From NCBI RefSeq assembly GCF_000282895.1, contig NZ_ALBQ01000021.1, positions 1 to 64,000 of the forward strand: DNA of 64,000 nt, read 5' to 3'. Below the pieces are notes generated by a model. That model was not told the origin of the DNA. It did not search any database and saw nothing but the letters and a program-made list of their open reading frames with translations. The stretch comes from Sphingomonas sp. ATCC 31555 (GTDB lineage Bacteria; Pseudomonadota; Alphaproteobacteria; Sphingomonadales; Sphingomonadaceae). Made by a program: the position numbers and the translations under genes. Below are positions 1-8,906 of the stretch, piece after piece (position 1 is the stretch's first letter; every line of letters begins with the position of its first letter).

Positions 1-55
1 CGCGCCGCGAGGCGCGGAACTCGTTCGAAGGGCAGGATCCCGCCGCGTGCCGCGG

Positions 56-115
56 CGGCCCCTCCACCATGTGCTGCGCACATGGTCCCCCTCCCCGTAC
101 CGGGGAGGAATGAAG
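56..115. repeat. Intergenic palindromic repeat, diverged copy
   Basis: This stretch contains a hairpin around CATGTGCTGCGCACATG followed by CCCCTCCCCGTACCGGGGAGG. It is a diverged relative of the repeats at 1770-1838 and 2331-2399. It lies just before the carboxyltransferase start. The first 55 bases of the window hold no gene that I can resolve; they may be the 3' end of an upstream gene. Confidence 0.6.
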
Positions 116-123
116 GTAGCAGT

Positions 124-1725
124 ATGACCGCCCCCATCCTCCCCACCGCCGTCAACCCCGACAGCGACCAATTCCGCGCCCAGGCCGCGCACCACCGCGC
201 GCTGGCCGAGAAGCTCCGCGCCGACGTGGCGCTTGCCGCGCTCGGCGGCAGCGAGTCCGCCCGCGCCAAGCATGTCGCGCGCGGCAAGCTGCTCCCGCGC
301 GAGCGCGTGGAACGGCTGCTCGATCCGGGCAGCCCCTTCCTCGAGATCGGCCAGCTCGCGGCCTGCGACCTCTATGACGGCGAAGTCCCCGGCGCGGGGG
401 TGATCGCCGGCATCGGCCGCGTCTCCGGCCGCATGGTCATGATCGTCTGCAACGACGCCACCGTTAAGGGCGGCACCTATTATCCGATGACGGTGAAGAA
501 GCATCTCCGCGCGCAGGAGATCGCCGAGGCCAACCGCCTGCCCTGCATCTATCTGGTCGACAGCGGCGGCGCCAACCTGCCGCACCAGGCCGAGGTGTTC
601 CCCGACAAGGACCATTTCGGCCGCATCTTCTTCAACCAGGCCAACATGTCCGCGCAGGGCATCCCGCAGATCGCCTGCGTGATGGGCAGTTGCACCGCGG
701 GCGGCGCGTACGTGCCCGCCATGTCCGACGAGAGCGTGATCGTCCGCAACCAGGGCACGATCTTCCTCGCCGGCCCGCCGCTGGTGAAGGCGGCGACCGG
801 CGAGGAAATCAGCGCCGAGGATCTGGGCGGCGGCGACCTCCATGCCCGCCGCTCGGGCGTGGTCGATCACCTGGCCGAGAATGACGAGCATGCGCTGACC
901 ATCGTCCGCGACATCGTCAGCCACCTCCCCGCCGACCGCATTCCCGATGTCGCGCTCAAGGATCCGCGCCCGCCGAAATATGCGGCCGAGGAGCTGTACG
1001 GCATCCTCCCCGCCGACGTCCGCGCACCGTACGATGTGCACGAGGTCATCGCCCGGCTGGTCGACGGCTCGGAATTCCACGAATTCAAGGCGCTGTACGG
1101 CAGCTCGCTGGTGTGCGGCTTTGCCCATATCTGGGGCATGCCGGTGGCGATCCTCGCCAATAACGGCGTGCTGTTCTCGGAGAGCGCGCAGAAGGGCGCG
1201 CATTTCATCGAACTCGCCTGCCAGCGCCGCATTCCCCTGCTCTTCCTCCAGAACATCTCCGGCTTCATGGTCGGCGGCAAGTACGAGGCGGAGGGCATCG
1301 CGAAGCACGGCGCCAAGCTGGTGACGGCGGTGGCGACGGCAAGCGTGCCGAAGCTCACCATCCTGATCGGCGGCAGCTTCGGCGCGGGCAATTACGGCAT
1401 GTGCGGCCGCGCCTATTCGCCGCGCTTCCTGTTCAGCTGGCCGAACAGCCGGATCAGCGTGATGGGCGGCGAGCAGGCGGCGAGCGTGCTGGCGACGGTC
1501 CACCGCGATGCCGCGAGCTGGTCCCCGGAGGAAGCCGAGGCGTTCAAGGCGCCGATCCGCCAGAAATACGAGGATGAGGGCAATCCCTGGCACGCCACCG
1601 CGCGGCTGTGGGACGACGGCATCATCGATCCGGCGCAGACCCGCGACGTGCTCGGCCTGGCGCTGGCGGCAACGCTCAACGCGCCGATCCCTGAGCGGCC
1701 GCAGTTCGGCGTGTTCCGGATGTGA
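124..1725 (+). CDS. mccB: Methylcrotonoyl-CoA carboxylase beta (carboxyltransferase) subunit
   Basis: This is the carboxyltransferase half of the biotin enzyme that carboxylates 3-methylcrotonyl-CoA in leucine breakdown. The 533-residue protein has the two-lobed acyl-CoA carboxyltransferase fold. The N-lobe carries [13 protein letters not shown] near residue 190 and the C-lobe carries [16 protein letters not shown] near residue 423, followed by [15 protein letters not shown]. The latter block is typical of MCC beta rather than propionyl-CoA carboxylase. The frame is open further upstream, but the ATG at 124 begins the conserved N-terminus and follows a GGAGGAATGAAGG region. The biotin-carrying alpha subunit lies 1.5 kb downstream (3254-5182), separated by a nuclease-like gene and two small genes. 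Confidence 0.95.
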   Translation: MTAPILPTAVNPDSDQFRAQAAHHRALAEKLRADVALAALGGSESARAKHVARGKLLPRERVERLLDPGSPFLEIGQLAACDLYDGEVPGAGVIAGIGRVSGRMVMIVCNDATVKGGTYYPMTVKKHLRAQEIAEANRLPCIYLVDSGGANLPHQAEVFPDKDHFGRIFFNQANMSAQGIPQIACVMGSCTAGGAYVPAMSDESVIVRNQGTIFLAGPPLVKAATGEEISAEDLGGGDLHARRSGVVDHLAENDEHALTIVRDIVSHLPADRIPDVALKDPRPPKYAAEELYGILPADVRAPYDVHEVIARLVDGSEFHEFKALYGSSLVCGFAHIWGMPVAILANNGVLFSESAQKGAHFIELACQRRIPLLFLQNISGFMVGGKYEAEGIAKHGAKLVTAVATASVPKLTILIGGSFGAGNYGMCGRAYSPRFLFSWPNSRISVMGGEQAASVLATVHRDAASWSPEEAEAFKAPIRQKYEDEGNPWHATARLWDDGIIDPAQTRDVLGLALAATLNAPIPERPQFGVFRM

Positions 1726-1769
1726 GCGAAGGTTCGCTTCCCTTCGTTGCACTGGTGCCTCGCGCCCGG

Positions 1770-1838
1770 CGTTCGCGCTTCGCGCGCCCCTCCACCATGC
1801 TGCGCATGGTCCCCCTCCCCCAGCAAGCTGGGGGAGGA
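1770..1838. repeat. 69-bp direct repeat, left copy
   Basis: This 69-bp block matches 2331-2399 in the same orientation with one mismatch (CTGCGC here, CTACGC there). It contains a CATGCTGCGCATG palindrome and a CCCCCAGCAAGCTGGGGG hairpin. The two copies bracket the DUF559 gene. A further CCCCCAGC...GCTGGGGG hairpin follows at about 1858-1882. Confidence 0.9.
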
Positions 1839-1949
1839 ATGCACTTCACCGAGATCCTCCCCCAGCCCTGCTGGGGGAGGGGGACCGCCGGCCGCAGGCC
1901 GGTGGTGGCGGGGCCGGCGCCGCAGGCGACGGAAAGCGCTCCGCCCGCC

Positions 1950-2321
1950 CTACGCGCCGTTTATCTTCCTGCGCCGCTCGGCCACGGCTTCGCCGATACC
2001 GACCAGAACACCCTCAAGGTTGTTCAACACCTCTGCTGCGGGCACGCGCAGCGTCACCACGCCCTGCGCCAAGAGCCAAGCATCCCGTCGCGCATCCGCT
2101 ACGGGCGCATTGCCACGCGCATGCATTTCGCCATCGACTTCGACACACAGCCGTGCCGCATCGCAGTAGAAGTCGAGCACGTACGGCCCGGCAGGATGCT
2201 GCTTGCGCCACCGCTCGCAGGCCTGACCGCGCAGTTGCTGCCAAAGCAGCACCTCGGGCAACGACATTTCCCGCCGCAGGCGCCTCGCTCGACGATACGA
2301 TCTGCCGTTGCCCTTGAGCAT
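1950..2321 (-). CDS. DUF559 domain protein, Vsr/PD-(D/E)XK-like nuclease fold
   Basis: The 123-residue protein matches the DUF559 family, which is related to the very-short-patch-repair endonuclease fold. Its biological role is not established. Family features visible are an Arg-rich N-terminus, LPEVLLWQQLR at 21-31 (Glu23), the core strand YVLDFYCD at 47-54 (Asp50), and CVEVDGEMH at 59-67 (Glu61, Asp63, His67). These acidic residues fit a PD-(D/E)XK metal site. It runs opposite to both neighbours and is bracketed by 69-bp direct repeats, so it looks like a single-gene insertion in the carboxylase locus. Activity on DNA is inferred from the fold only. Confidence 0.85.
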   Translation of the reverse strand: MLKGNGRSYRRARRLRREMSLPEVLLWQQLRGQACERWRKQHPAGPYVLDFYCDAARLCVEVDGEMHARGNAPVADARRDAWLLAQGVVTLRVPAAEVLNNLEGVLVGIGEAVAERRRKINGA

Positions 2322-2330
2322 CGCTGTCCC

Positions 2331-2399
2331 CGTTCGCGCTTCGCGCGCCCCTCCACCATGCTACGCATGGTCCCCCTCCCCCAGCAAGCTGGGGGAGGA
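2331..2399. repeat. 69-bp direct repeat, right copy
   Basis: This is the partner of 1770-1838, with the same orientation and length and one substitution. It ends 22 bases before the start of the SnoaL-like gene. Confidence 0.9.
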
Positions 2400-2421
2400 T
2401 CTTATCGCTGAAGGCTGAATC

Positions 2422-2949
2422 ATGCTCCTCACCCTCCTCGCCCTCACCCTGACCCCGCAGACCGCCGGCCTGCCGCCGCCTGCCGCCAACCCCACGCACA
2501 GCACGCCCTCTCCGACCAAGCTGCCGCCCGCCAACCCGCTCGCTCCGCCCGACGGCAGCGACGAGCGCGCCGTGCTCGCGACGGTCGACAGGCTGCTGGG
2601 CGGGATCAACACGCGCGACGCCGCGGCGATCGGCGCCGTCCTCCACCCGAGCGCAAGTGCAACGATCGTCACCGAAGCCGTCGGTGGACCCAGCACCGTC
2701 CGCACGCTGACGAACGCCGAGCTGCTCGCCCGCTTCCAGCCCGGCCCCGAGACGTTCGACGAGCGCATCTCCGGTCCCGCGGTCGAGATCGACGGCGATC
2801 TCGCGATGGTCTGGGCGCCCTATGTGTTCCGGCTGAACGGCAAGGTGCATCACTGCGGCACCGATCACTTCAGCCTGGTGCGCGAGAACGGCGCCTGGAA
2901 GATCGCCAGCCTAGCCTGGACCTCGCGCACCACGGGGTGCCCGGCATGA
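2422..2949 (+). CDS. SnoaL/NTF2-like protein, probably exported
   Basis: This 175-residue protein begins with a short hydrophobic stretch (LLTLLALTLTP) that could be a signal peptide. A Pro/Ala-rich linker follows, and then an NTF2-like domain from about residue 50 to the C-terminus. The domain opens with AVLATVDRLLGGINTRD, typical of the DUF4440/SnoaL-like lumazine-binding group, and ends with a conserved VRENGAWKIASLAW-type strand. No catalytic role can be assigned. Its stop overlaps the next start (ATGA), so it is translated with the DUF3088 gene and probably co-transcribed with the MCC alpha subunit. Confidence 0.8.
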   Translation: MLLTLLALTLTPQTAGLPPPAANPTHSTPSPTKLPPANPLAPPDGSDERAVLATVDRLLGGINTRDAAAIGAVLHPSASATIVTEAVGGPSTVRTLTNAELLARFQPGPETFDERISGPAVEIDGDLAMVWAPYVFRLNGKVHHCGTDHFSLVRENGAWKIASLAWTSRTTGCPA

Positions 2950-3257
2950 ACCGCGACACGCTGTTCGTCCTCGACACCGACTGGGCCGACCCGGCCTATG
3001 GCGGCGCGCGCCGCTTCTACTGCAAGGACTGCATCACGGTGGAGGGGCTGCTCGCCGCCTTCCCCGAGCGCGCCGCGAACATCGAGGTCGTCCGCGTCGC
3101 CTGGCCCCGCCCGCGCGCGGCGGTGGTGGCGCGGCTCGGCGCGGACAACCAGAACCTCCCCGCGCTCGCCTTTGCCGAGGGCGGCTTCGCCAACGACATT
3201 GAGGGCGTGCTCGCCGCGCTCCACACCCGCCACGGCTTTCCGGAGCGCCACCCGTGA
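2946..3257 (+). CDS. DUF3088 family protein
   Basis: This 103-residue protein begins MNRDTLFVLDTDWADPAYGG and contains FYCKDC and the end motif ALAFAEGGF...ADIEGV-like. This pattern matches the DUF3088 family of small thioredoxin-like proteins of unknown function. The ATG overlaps the previous stop by four bases (ATGA). Its own TGA overlaps the GTG start of the MCC alpha gene (GTGA). The coupling places it in the leucine-catabolism operon, but nothing in the sequence gives it an enzymatic role. Confidence 0.82.
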   Translation: MNRDTLFVLDTDWADPAYGGARRFYCKDCITVEGLLAAFPERAANIEVVRVAWPRPRAAVVARLGADNQNLPALAFAEGGFANDIEGVLAALHTRHGFPERHP

Positions 3258-5182
3258 TCCAGTCCCTGCTCATCGCCAATCGCGGCGAAATCGCCTGCCG
3301 CATCATCCGCACCGCCCGCGCGATGGGTTTGCGCACGATCGCGGTCTATTCGGACGCCGACTCGAACGCGCTGCACGTCCGCCAGGCCGATGAGGCCGTG
3401 CATATCGGCCCCTCCCCTGCGCGCGAAAGCTATCTGGTGGCTGAGAAGATCATCGCCGCGGCCAAGGCAACCGGCGCCGAGGCGATCCACCCCGGCTATG
3501 GCTTCCTCTCCGAGAATGCCGAGTTCGCCGAGGCGGTGCTCGCCGCCGGGCTGGTCTGGGTCGGGCCGAAGCCGGACAGCATCCGCGCGATGGGCCTCAA
3601 GGACGCCGCGAAGGCGCGGATGATCGCGGCGGGCGTGCCGGTCACCCCCGGCTATCTCGGCGAGGACCAGAGTCCCGAGCGGCTCCAGGCCGAGGCCGAT
3701 GCGATCGGCTATCCGGTGCTGATCAAGGCGGTGGCGGGCGGCGGCGGCAAGGGCATGCGGCGGGTGGAAAGCGCCGCCCAGTTCGCCGATGCGCTCGCCA
3801 GCTGCAAGCGCGAGGCCGCCTCCTCGTTCGGCGACGACCGCGTGCTGCTGGAGAAGTACATCCTCTCGCCCCGCCACATCGAAGTGCAGGTGTTCGGCGA
3901 CACGCATGGCAATGTCGTCCACCTGTTCGAGCGCGACTGCTCGCTCCAGCGGCGCCACCAGAAGGTGATCGAGGAAGCCCCGGCCCCCGGCATGGACGCT
4001 GAGACCCGCGAAGCGATCTGCGCAGCGGCCGTACGCGCGGCTAGGGCGGTCGACTATGTCGGCGCAGGCACCATCGAGTTCATCGCCGATGCGAGCGAAG
4101 GTCTGCGCGCAGACCGGATCTGGTTCATGGAAATGAACACCAGGCTCCAGGTGGAGCATCCGGTGACCGAGGAAATCACCGGGCAGGATCTGGTCGAATG
4201 GCAGCTGCGGGTGGCGAGCGGCGAGCCCCTGCCCAAGCGGCAGGACGAGTTGGCGATCAACGGCTGGGCGATGGAAGCACGGCTCTATGCGGAGGATCCG
4301 GCCAAGGGGTTCCTGCCGAGCGTGGGGCGGCTGGAGATTTTCCGCCCGTCGTCGGACGTCCGCTATGAAACGGGCGTGCACGAAGGTGCCGAGATCACCG
4401 GTTTTTACGATCCGATGATCGCCAAGATCGTGGTGCATGCCGACAGCCGCGTCGAAGCCTGCGAGGCGCTCGCCCAAGCCTGCGCCGCGACCGACATCTT
4501 CCCCGTCAAGACCAACGCGCCGTTCCTTTGGCGGGCGCTGGATGACGCGGATTTCCGAGCAGCGCGCATCAACACCGGCTTCATCGCCGAGAAAGGCGAC
4601 GTCCTGCTGCCCCCGGCCGAGCCGACCGACGACATGATCACGCAGGCTGCCGCCGCGCTGGTCGTCCAGGAATATCGGGGCGAACCCACCATGCTGCACG
4701 GCTGGGACGACGATCTGCTGGAAGCGCCGCAGCCGAATCCGTGGCGCGGTGCCCTGGGATTCCGCTTGAATGCCGCACCGAACCGCCGTGTCGCGGTGGC
4801 TGTCGACGGAAAGGTCCATATTACCGAACTGCCGGCCAACTGGCGGACGGCCACGGTCATCGCCGAGCCGGTGACCGACGGGATCGCGGTGAACGATGAC
4901 GGCCTATCGTTCCTCGCATCGCTGGCACGCGTCGGTCCGACGAGCGGAACCGCCCCCGCCGACGGCGCCCTGCTCGCCCCCATGCCGGGCCGTATCACGG
5001 CAGTGGATGTCGCTCCCGGCGCACAGGTCACCAAGGGTCAGCGGCTGGTCACGCTGGAGGCGATGAAGATGGAACATGCGCTCACCGCGCCCTTCGACGG
5101 CACCGTTGCCGAGCTTCCGGTCGAAGTCGGTGCGCAGGTGCAGGTGGATGCGCTTGTGGTGCGGATCGAGCCACGCGAATAA
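3254..5182 (+). CDS. mccA: Methylcrotonoyl-CoA carboxylase alpha subunit (biotin carboxylase plus BCCP)
   Basis: This subunit carboxylates biotin with ATP and bicarbonate and carries the biotin for the beta subunit at 124-1725. It has 642 residues. The biotin carboxylase N-domain begins IQSLLIANRGEIACRI. The ATP-grasp glycine loop AGGGGKGMRRV is near residue 163 and EMNTRLQVEHPVTE near residue 293. The biotinyl domain is at the C-terminus, with EAMKMEH near residue 610 as the biotinylation site. The start is a GTG that overlaps the DUF3088 stop. A propionyl/acetyl-CoA specificity cannot be excluded from this subunit alone; the MCC call rests on the beta subunit. Confidence 0.93.
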   Translation: MIQSLLIANRGEIACRIIRTARAMGLRTIAVYSDADSNALHVRQADEAVHIGPSPARESYLVAEKIIAAAKATGAEAIHPGYGFLSENAEFAEAVLAAGLVWVGPKPDSIRAMGLKDAAKARMIAAGVPVTPGYLGEDQSPERLQAEADAIGYPVLIKAVAGGGGKGMRRVESAAQFADALASCKREAASSFGDDRVLLEKYILSPRHIEVQVFGDTHGNVVHLFERDCSLQRRHQKVIEEAPAPGMDAETREAICAAAVRAARAVDYVGAGTIEFIADASEGLRADRIWFMEMNTRLQVEHPVTEEITGQDLVEWQLRVASGEPLPKRQDELAINGWAMEARLYAEDPAKGFLPSVGRLEIFRPSSDVRYETGVHEGAEITGFYDPMIAKIVVHADSRVEACEALAQACAATDIFPVKTNAPFLWRALDDADFRAARINTGFIAEKGDVLLPPAEPTDDMITQAAAALVVQEYRGEPTMLHGWDDDLLEAPQPNPWRGALGFRLNAAPNRRVAVAVDGKVHITELPANWRTATVIAEPVTDGIAVNDDGLSFLASLARVGPTSGTAPADGALLAPMPGRITAVDVAPGAQVTKGQRLVTLEAMKMEHALTAPFDGTVAELPVEVGAQVQVDALVVRIEPRE

Positions 5183-5255
5183 GCCGGATCGCCGTATGAT
5201 CAAGGCCGTCACCGTTTGGGTGTGCCGCCATGCGGGCTTATGATGCAGGATTTTA

Positions 5256-5269
5256 CCCCCCTAGGGGGG
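5256..5269. repeat. Perfect GC palindrome downstream of mccA and tRNA-Leu
   Basis: CCCCCCTAGGGGGG is a perfect 14-bp palindrome between the mccA stop and the 3' end of the opposing tRNA-Leu. It may take part in ending one or both transcripts. The loop is too short for a standard intrinsic terminator and the flanking T-run is weak. Confidence 0.35.
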
Positions 5270-5272
5270 AAG

Positions 5273-5359
5273 TGGTGCCCAGAAGAGGACTCGAACCTCC
5301 ACGACCTTGCGATCGCCAGCACCTGAAGCTGGTGCGTCTACCAATTCCGCCATCTGGGC
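5273..5359 (-). tRNA. tRNA-Leu (anticodon CAG)
   Basis: On the minus strand this 87-nt cloverleaf has a GCCCAGA/TCTGGGC acceptor stem, encoded CCA, a GGTTCGAGTCC T-arm and a long variable arm typical of tRNA-Leu. The anticodon loop is TTCAGGT, giving anticodon CAG for CUG codons. Confidence 0.95.
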
Positions 5360-5504
5360 ACGGGGTAGGCCGGCGCCTCTAGGGGAGGTTTGCAGGGGCT
5401 GTCAACGACCTTTTGTGAAAAATGTTGGACTTCGTGCGGCGCTTGCCGTTTAGCCCTTCACACGGCATTGGGGCCGCAGGTTCGCGCATGCAGTGAGGCG
5501 ATAG

Positions 5505-6440
5505 ATGAAGGACAGGCTGGTAACCCTGATCGGCGGTGGGGGCTTTCTGGGCCGCTACGTGGCGCAGGAGCTGCTGAGCGCCGGCGCGCGCGTCCGTCTG
5601 GTCGAGCGCAAGCCACGCGACGCGTGGTTCCTCAGGACGCAGGGCGGGCTCGGCCAGACCCAGTTCGTCGTGGGTGACGTCACCAAGCCCGAAACGCTCG
5701 CCCGTGCGCTGCAGGGTAGCGATGCGGTGGTGAACTTCGTCGGCATTCTGTCGGGCGATTTCGACAAGGTCCACGTCCAGGGCGCGCGCAACGTGGCCGA
5801 AGCCGCAAAGGCAGCAGGGGCCAGCGCGCTGGTCCACATCTCGGCGCTCGGTGCCGATACCGGTTCGCCTTCCGCTTACGGGCGCAGCAAGGCCGCCGGC
5901 GAGCAGTCCGTGCTCGCCGCCTTCCCGGGTGCTACCATCCTGCGTCCCTCGATTGTGTTCGGCCGCGAGGACGCGTTCGTGAACCGCTTTGCCGGCATGA
6001 TCGCGGGTGCGCCGCTGGGCGTGGTGCCCGTGGTGCGGGGTGAGACGCGGTTCCAGCCGGTCTTCGTAGCCGATGTCGCACAGGCCGTTGCCGCCGCCCT
6101 GGCGGATCCGGCCGCGCACGGCGGCAAGACCTATGCGCTGGGCGGCCCCGATGTGCTAAGCATGACCGCGCTGATGCGCTGGATCGCTGGTGCGATCGGG
6201 CGCAAGCCGCACTTCATCGAACTGCCGGATTCGCTCTCCGGGCTGATCGCGTCGCTGCCCGGCACCCCGATCACGCGCGATCAGTTCGCGATGCTGCAGG
6301 CGGATAATGTTGTGCCGGCGGGCGCCGAGGGCCTTGCGGCGCTGGGCATCACGCCCACGCCGATGGCGACGGTGGCGCCCACCTGGCTGGTGCGTTTCCG
6401 CCAGGCGGGTCGCTTCAGCCGCTTCCGCACCGCCGCCTGA
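5505..6440 (+). CDS. NDUFA9-like NAD(P)-binding protein (atypical SDR)
   Basis: This 311-residue atypical short-chain dehydrogenase resembles the complex I accessory subunit NDUFA9. The N-terminus has a Rossmann glycine motif, LIGGGGFLGRYV (about 8-19), followed by NFVGIL near residue 78. A YGRSK motif near residue 125 retains the Tyr and Lys of the SDR catalytic pair. Alphaproteobacterial homologues are annotated as complex I NDUFA9 family, but whether this one associates with NADH dehydrogenase is not known. The uppP gene follows 70 bases downstream on the same strand. Confidence 0.85.
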   Translation: MKDRLVTLIGGGGFLGRYVAQELLSAGARVRLVERKPRDAWFLRTQGGLGQTQFVVGDVTKPETLARALQGSDAVVNFVGILSGDFDKVHVQGARNVAEAAKAAGASALVHISALGADTGSPSAYGRSKAAGEQSVLAAFPGATILRPSIVFGREDAFVNRFAGMIAGAPLGVVPVVRGETRFQPVFVADVAQAVAAALADPAAHGGKTYALGGPDVLSMTALMRWIAGAIGRKPHFIELPDSLSGLIASLPGTPITRDQFAMLQADNVVPAGAEGLAALGITPTPMATVAPTWLVRFRQAGRFSRFRTAA

Positions 6441-6510
6441 CCCCGCACTCCGGCCGGGCGGCGCCCTTCCCGGGGGCCGCGTGGCGCGAAACCCCCGAAG
6501 GAGCCTCCCC

Positions 6511-7317
6511 ATGACCACGCTGCTGGTGGCGATCCTGCTCGGCATCGTCGAAGGCGTCACCGAATTCCTGCCCGTCTCCTCCACCGGGCATCTGATCCTC
6601 GCCAGCGAACTGATGGGCTATGATTCGGCACGGTGGGCGATGTTCAACGTCGTCATCCAGCTCGGCGCGATCCTGGCGGTGGTGGTGCTCTACTGGCGCA
6701 CCTTCTGGGCGGTGATGGAGGGTCTTCTGAAGCTCAATCCGGTGTCGATCCGGTTCGTGCGCAATCTGCTGATCGCGTTCATTCCCGCGGCGGTGATCGG
6801 ACTGGTGCTGCACCGGCATATCGAGGCGCTGCTGGGTGCGCCCAAGGTGGTGGCCTGGGCGCTGATCGTCGGCGGCGTGGCGATCCTCATCATCGAGCGG
6901 CTCGTCAAGTCCGCCACGATCCACGGCATTGCAGAGATCCCGCTGCTGCGGGTGATCGGGATCGGCTTTGTCCAGTGCCTGGCCATGGTACCGGGCGTCA
7001 GCCGCTCGGGTGCCACGATCATGGGTGCGCTGTCGCTGGGCGTCGAGCGGCGCACCGCAGCCGAGTTCAGCTTCTTCCTGGCCATCCCGACGATGCTGGG
7101 CGCTACTGCGCTTGAGCTGCTGAAGAATCATGAGATGCTGGTGACGAGCGGCGTAGGTTGGGGAGAGATCGGAATCGGCTTCGTGGTTTCGTTCGTCGTC
7201 GCGCTTGCCGTGATCAAGTGGTTCGTTGGCATCGTAAGCAAACATGGCTTCACGCCGTTCGCGTGGTATAGGATTGTTGCTGGCGCGACCGCGCTGATTT
7301 GGCTTTCCGTTCGATAG
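6511..7317 (+). CDS. uppP: Undecaprenyl-diphosphate phosphatase
   Basis: This integral membrane enzyme dephosphorylates undecaprenyl pyrophosphate to recycle the lipid carrier for peptidoglycan and other cell-surface polymers. The 268-residue protein is of usual BacA/UppP length with about eight hydrophobic segments. Both active-site signatures are present: EGVTEFLPVSSTGHL near residues 14-28, and the phosphate-binding PGVSRSGATIMGAL near residues 164-177. The frame is open upstream, but the ATG at 6511 follows CCCGAAGGAG with normal spacing and begins the conserved TTLLVAILLGIVEG helix. Overproduction of this family is associated with bacitracin tolerance. Confidence 0.96.
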   Translation: MTTLLVAILLGIVEGVTEFLPVSSTGHLILASELMGYDSARWAMFNVVIQLGAILAVVVLYWRTFWAVMEGLLKLNPVSIRFVRNLLIAFIPAAVIGLVLHRHIEALLGAPKVVAWALIVGGVAILIIERLVKSATIHGIAEIPLLRVIGIGFVQCLAMVPGVSRSGATIMGALSLGVERRTAAEFSFFLAIPTMLGATALELLKNHEMLVTSGVGWGEIGIGFVVSFVVALAVIKWFVGIVSKHGFTPFAWYRIVAGATALIWLSVR

Positions 7318-7439
7318 GACCGTTCCGGGCCTATTTGGCTGAAAATCTTTAGCCTGATTGAGCCTTTTTGATGTTCTAACGTCATATAGGTCAGCACTGC
7401 TGTCTTTATCGTTGCGCCGCTCTCCTGTACGGGGGCGGC

Positions 7440-8906
7440 ATGGCTGACGATCCCATGCTCAAATTCGTCGGACGCCCCCAGGCGTATCCGGCCAAGCGCC
7501 CCGCCCAGCTGCGTGCGGAAGACTTTCGCGAGATCGCGGAGCGCTATGCGGTGCCGGATGCGGAGGCGCAGGCCGGCCGCTGCAGTCAGTGCGGCGTGCC
7601 CTATTGTTCGGTGCACTGCCCGCTGCACAATCATATCCCGGATTGGCTGCGCCTGACTGCAGAGGGGCGGTTGCGCGAGGCCTATCAGCTTTCCAACAGC
7701 ACCTCGACCATGCCGGAGATTTGCGGTCGCATCTGCCCGCAGGATCGGCTGTGCGAAGGCAATTGCGTGATCGAATTCTCCGGCCACGGCTCGGTGACGA
7801 TCGGCTCGGTCGAGAAGTTCATCACCGACACCGCTTGGGCCGAAGGCTGGGTGGAACCGGTGCAGGTCGGGCGTGATCGCGGCCAGTCGGTCGGCATCAT
7901 CGGTGCGGGGCCCGCGGGTCTTGCTGCCGCCGAGTATCTGCGTGGCTATGGCTATGAGGTCCATGTCTACGATCGCTACGATCGCTCGGGCGGGCTGCTC
8001 ACCTATGGCATTCCCGGCTTCAAGCTGGAGAAGGACGTGGTGATGCGCCGCGTCGCGCGGCTGGAGGAAGGCGGCATTGTCTTCCACCGCAATTTCGAAG
8101 TCGGCCGCGACGCGAGTCTCGGCGAGCTCCGCCAGCGCCACGATTCGATCCTGGTCGCCACCGGCGTGTACAAGGCGCGTGCGATCAAGGCGCCGGGCGT
8201 CGGCGCCAAGGGCGTGGTCGACGCGCTCGACTATCTGACCGCGTCCAACCGCAAGAATTTCGGCGACGCCGTGCAGGCCTATGACGATGGCAGCCTCAAC
8301 GCGCTCGGCAAGCATGTCGTGGTCGTCGGTGGTGGCGACACCGCGATGGACTGCGTCCGCACCGCGATCCGCCAGGGTGCGGCCTCGGTGAAGTGCCTTT
8401 ATCGCCGCGACCGGGCGAACATGCCGGGTTCGCAGCGCGAAGTAGCCAATGCCGAGGAAGAAGGCGTCGAGTTCGTCTGGCTCTCCGCGCCGGAAGCGTT
8501 CGAAGGCACCGAGCAGGTGACCGGCGTCCGCGCCTCCAAGATGCGCCTCGGCGCGCCGGATGCATCCGGCCGCCGCGCGCCGGAAGTCGATCCGGGCGGG
8601 GCGCTGCAGATGCCGGCCGATCTCGTCATCAAGGCGCTGGGTTTCGAGCCCGAGGACCTGCCCAAGCTGTTCGGCGCCGAGGAACTGGGCGTCACCCGCT
8701 GGGGCACGCTGCGCACCGACGGCAAGACGATGATGACCAGCATGGATGGCGTGTTCGCCGCCGGCGACATCGTCCGCGGCGCGAGCCTCGTCGTCTGGGC
8801 GATCCGTGACGGCCGCGACGTGGCGGCGCATATGCACGCGTGGATGAAGGCACGCGCCATGGCCCCTGCCGCCAAGGCAGCCATTCGCGAGGAGAGCCTG
8901 GCATGA
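7440..8906 (+). CDS. gltD: Glutamate synthase, small (beta) subunit
   Basis: This is the NADPH-oxidising subunit that feeds electrons to the large subunit GltB (9672-14192) for ammonia assimilation. The 488-residue protein has an N-terminal iron-sulfur domain with cysteine clusters CSQCGVPYCSVHCP near residue 45 and CGRICPQDRLCEGNC near residue 97. The FAD-binding motif IIGAGPAGLAAAEYL follows near residue 150, and a second dinucleotide motif VVVGGGDTAMDCVRT is near residue 298. The C-terminal GVFAAGDIVRG motif is typical of pyridine nucleotide-disulfide oxidoreductases. The ATG at 7440 follows a GGGGGC stretch. Its stop overlaps the start of the DUF2059 gene. Confidence 0.96.
   Translation: MADDPMLKFVGRPQAYPAKRPAQLRAEDFREIAERYAVPDAEAQAGRCSQCGVPYCSVHCPLHNHIPDWLRLTAEGRLREAYQLSNSTSTMPEICGRICPQDRLCEGNCVIEFSGHGSVTIGSVEKFITDTAWAEGWVEPVQVGRDRGQSVGIIGAGPAGLAAAEYLRGYGYEVHVYDRYDRSGGLLTYGIPGFKLEKDVVMRRVARLEEGGIVFHRNFEVGRDASLGELRQRHDSILVATGVYKARAIKAPGVGAKGVVDALDYLTASNRKNFGDAVQAYDDGSLNALGKHVVVVGGGDTAMDCVRTAIRQGAASVKCLYRRDRANMPGSQREVANAEEEGVEFVWLSAPEAFEGTEQVTGVRASKMRLGAPDASGRRAPEVDPGGALQMPADLVIKALGFEPEDLPKLFGAEELGVTRWGTLRTDGKTMMTSMDGVFAAGDIVRGASLVVWAIRDGRDVAAHMHAWMKARAMAPAAKAAIREESLA

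Noticed and set aside
5256..5269. CCCCCCTAGGGGGG as an intrinsic terminator.
   Set aside because: The loop would be only two bases or would melt the stem, and there is no proper T-run. It was kept only as a palindrome of unknown role.
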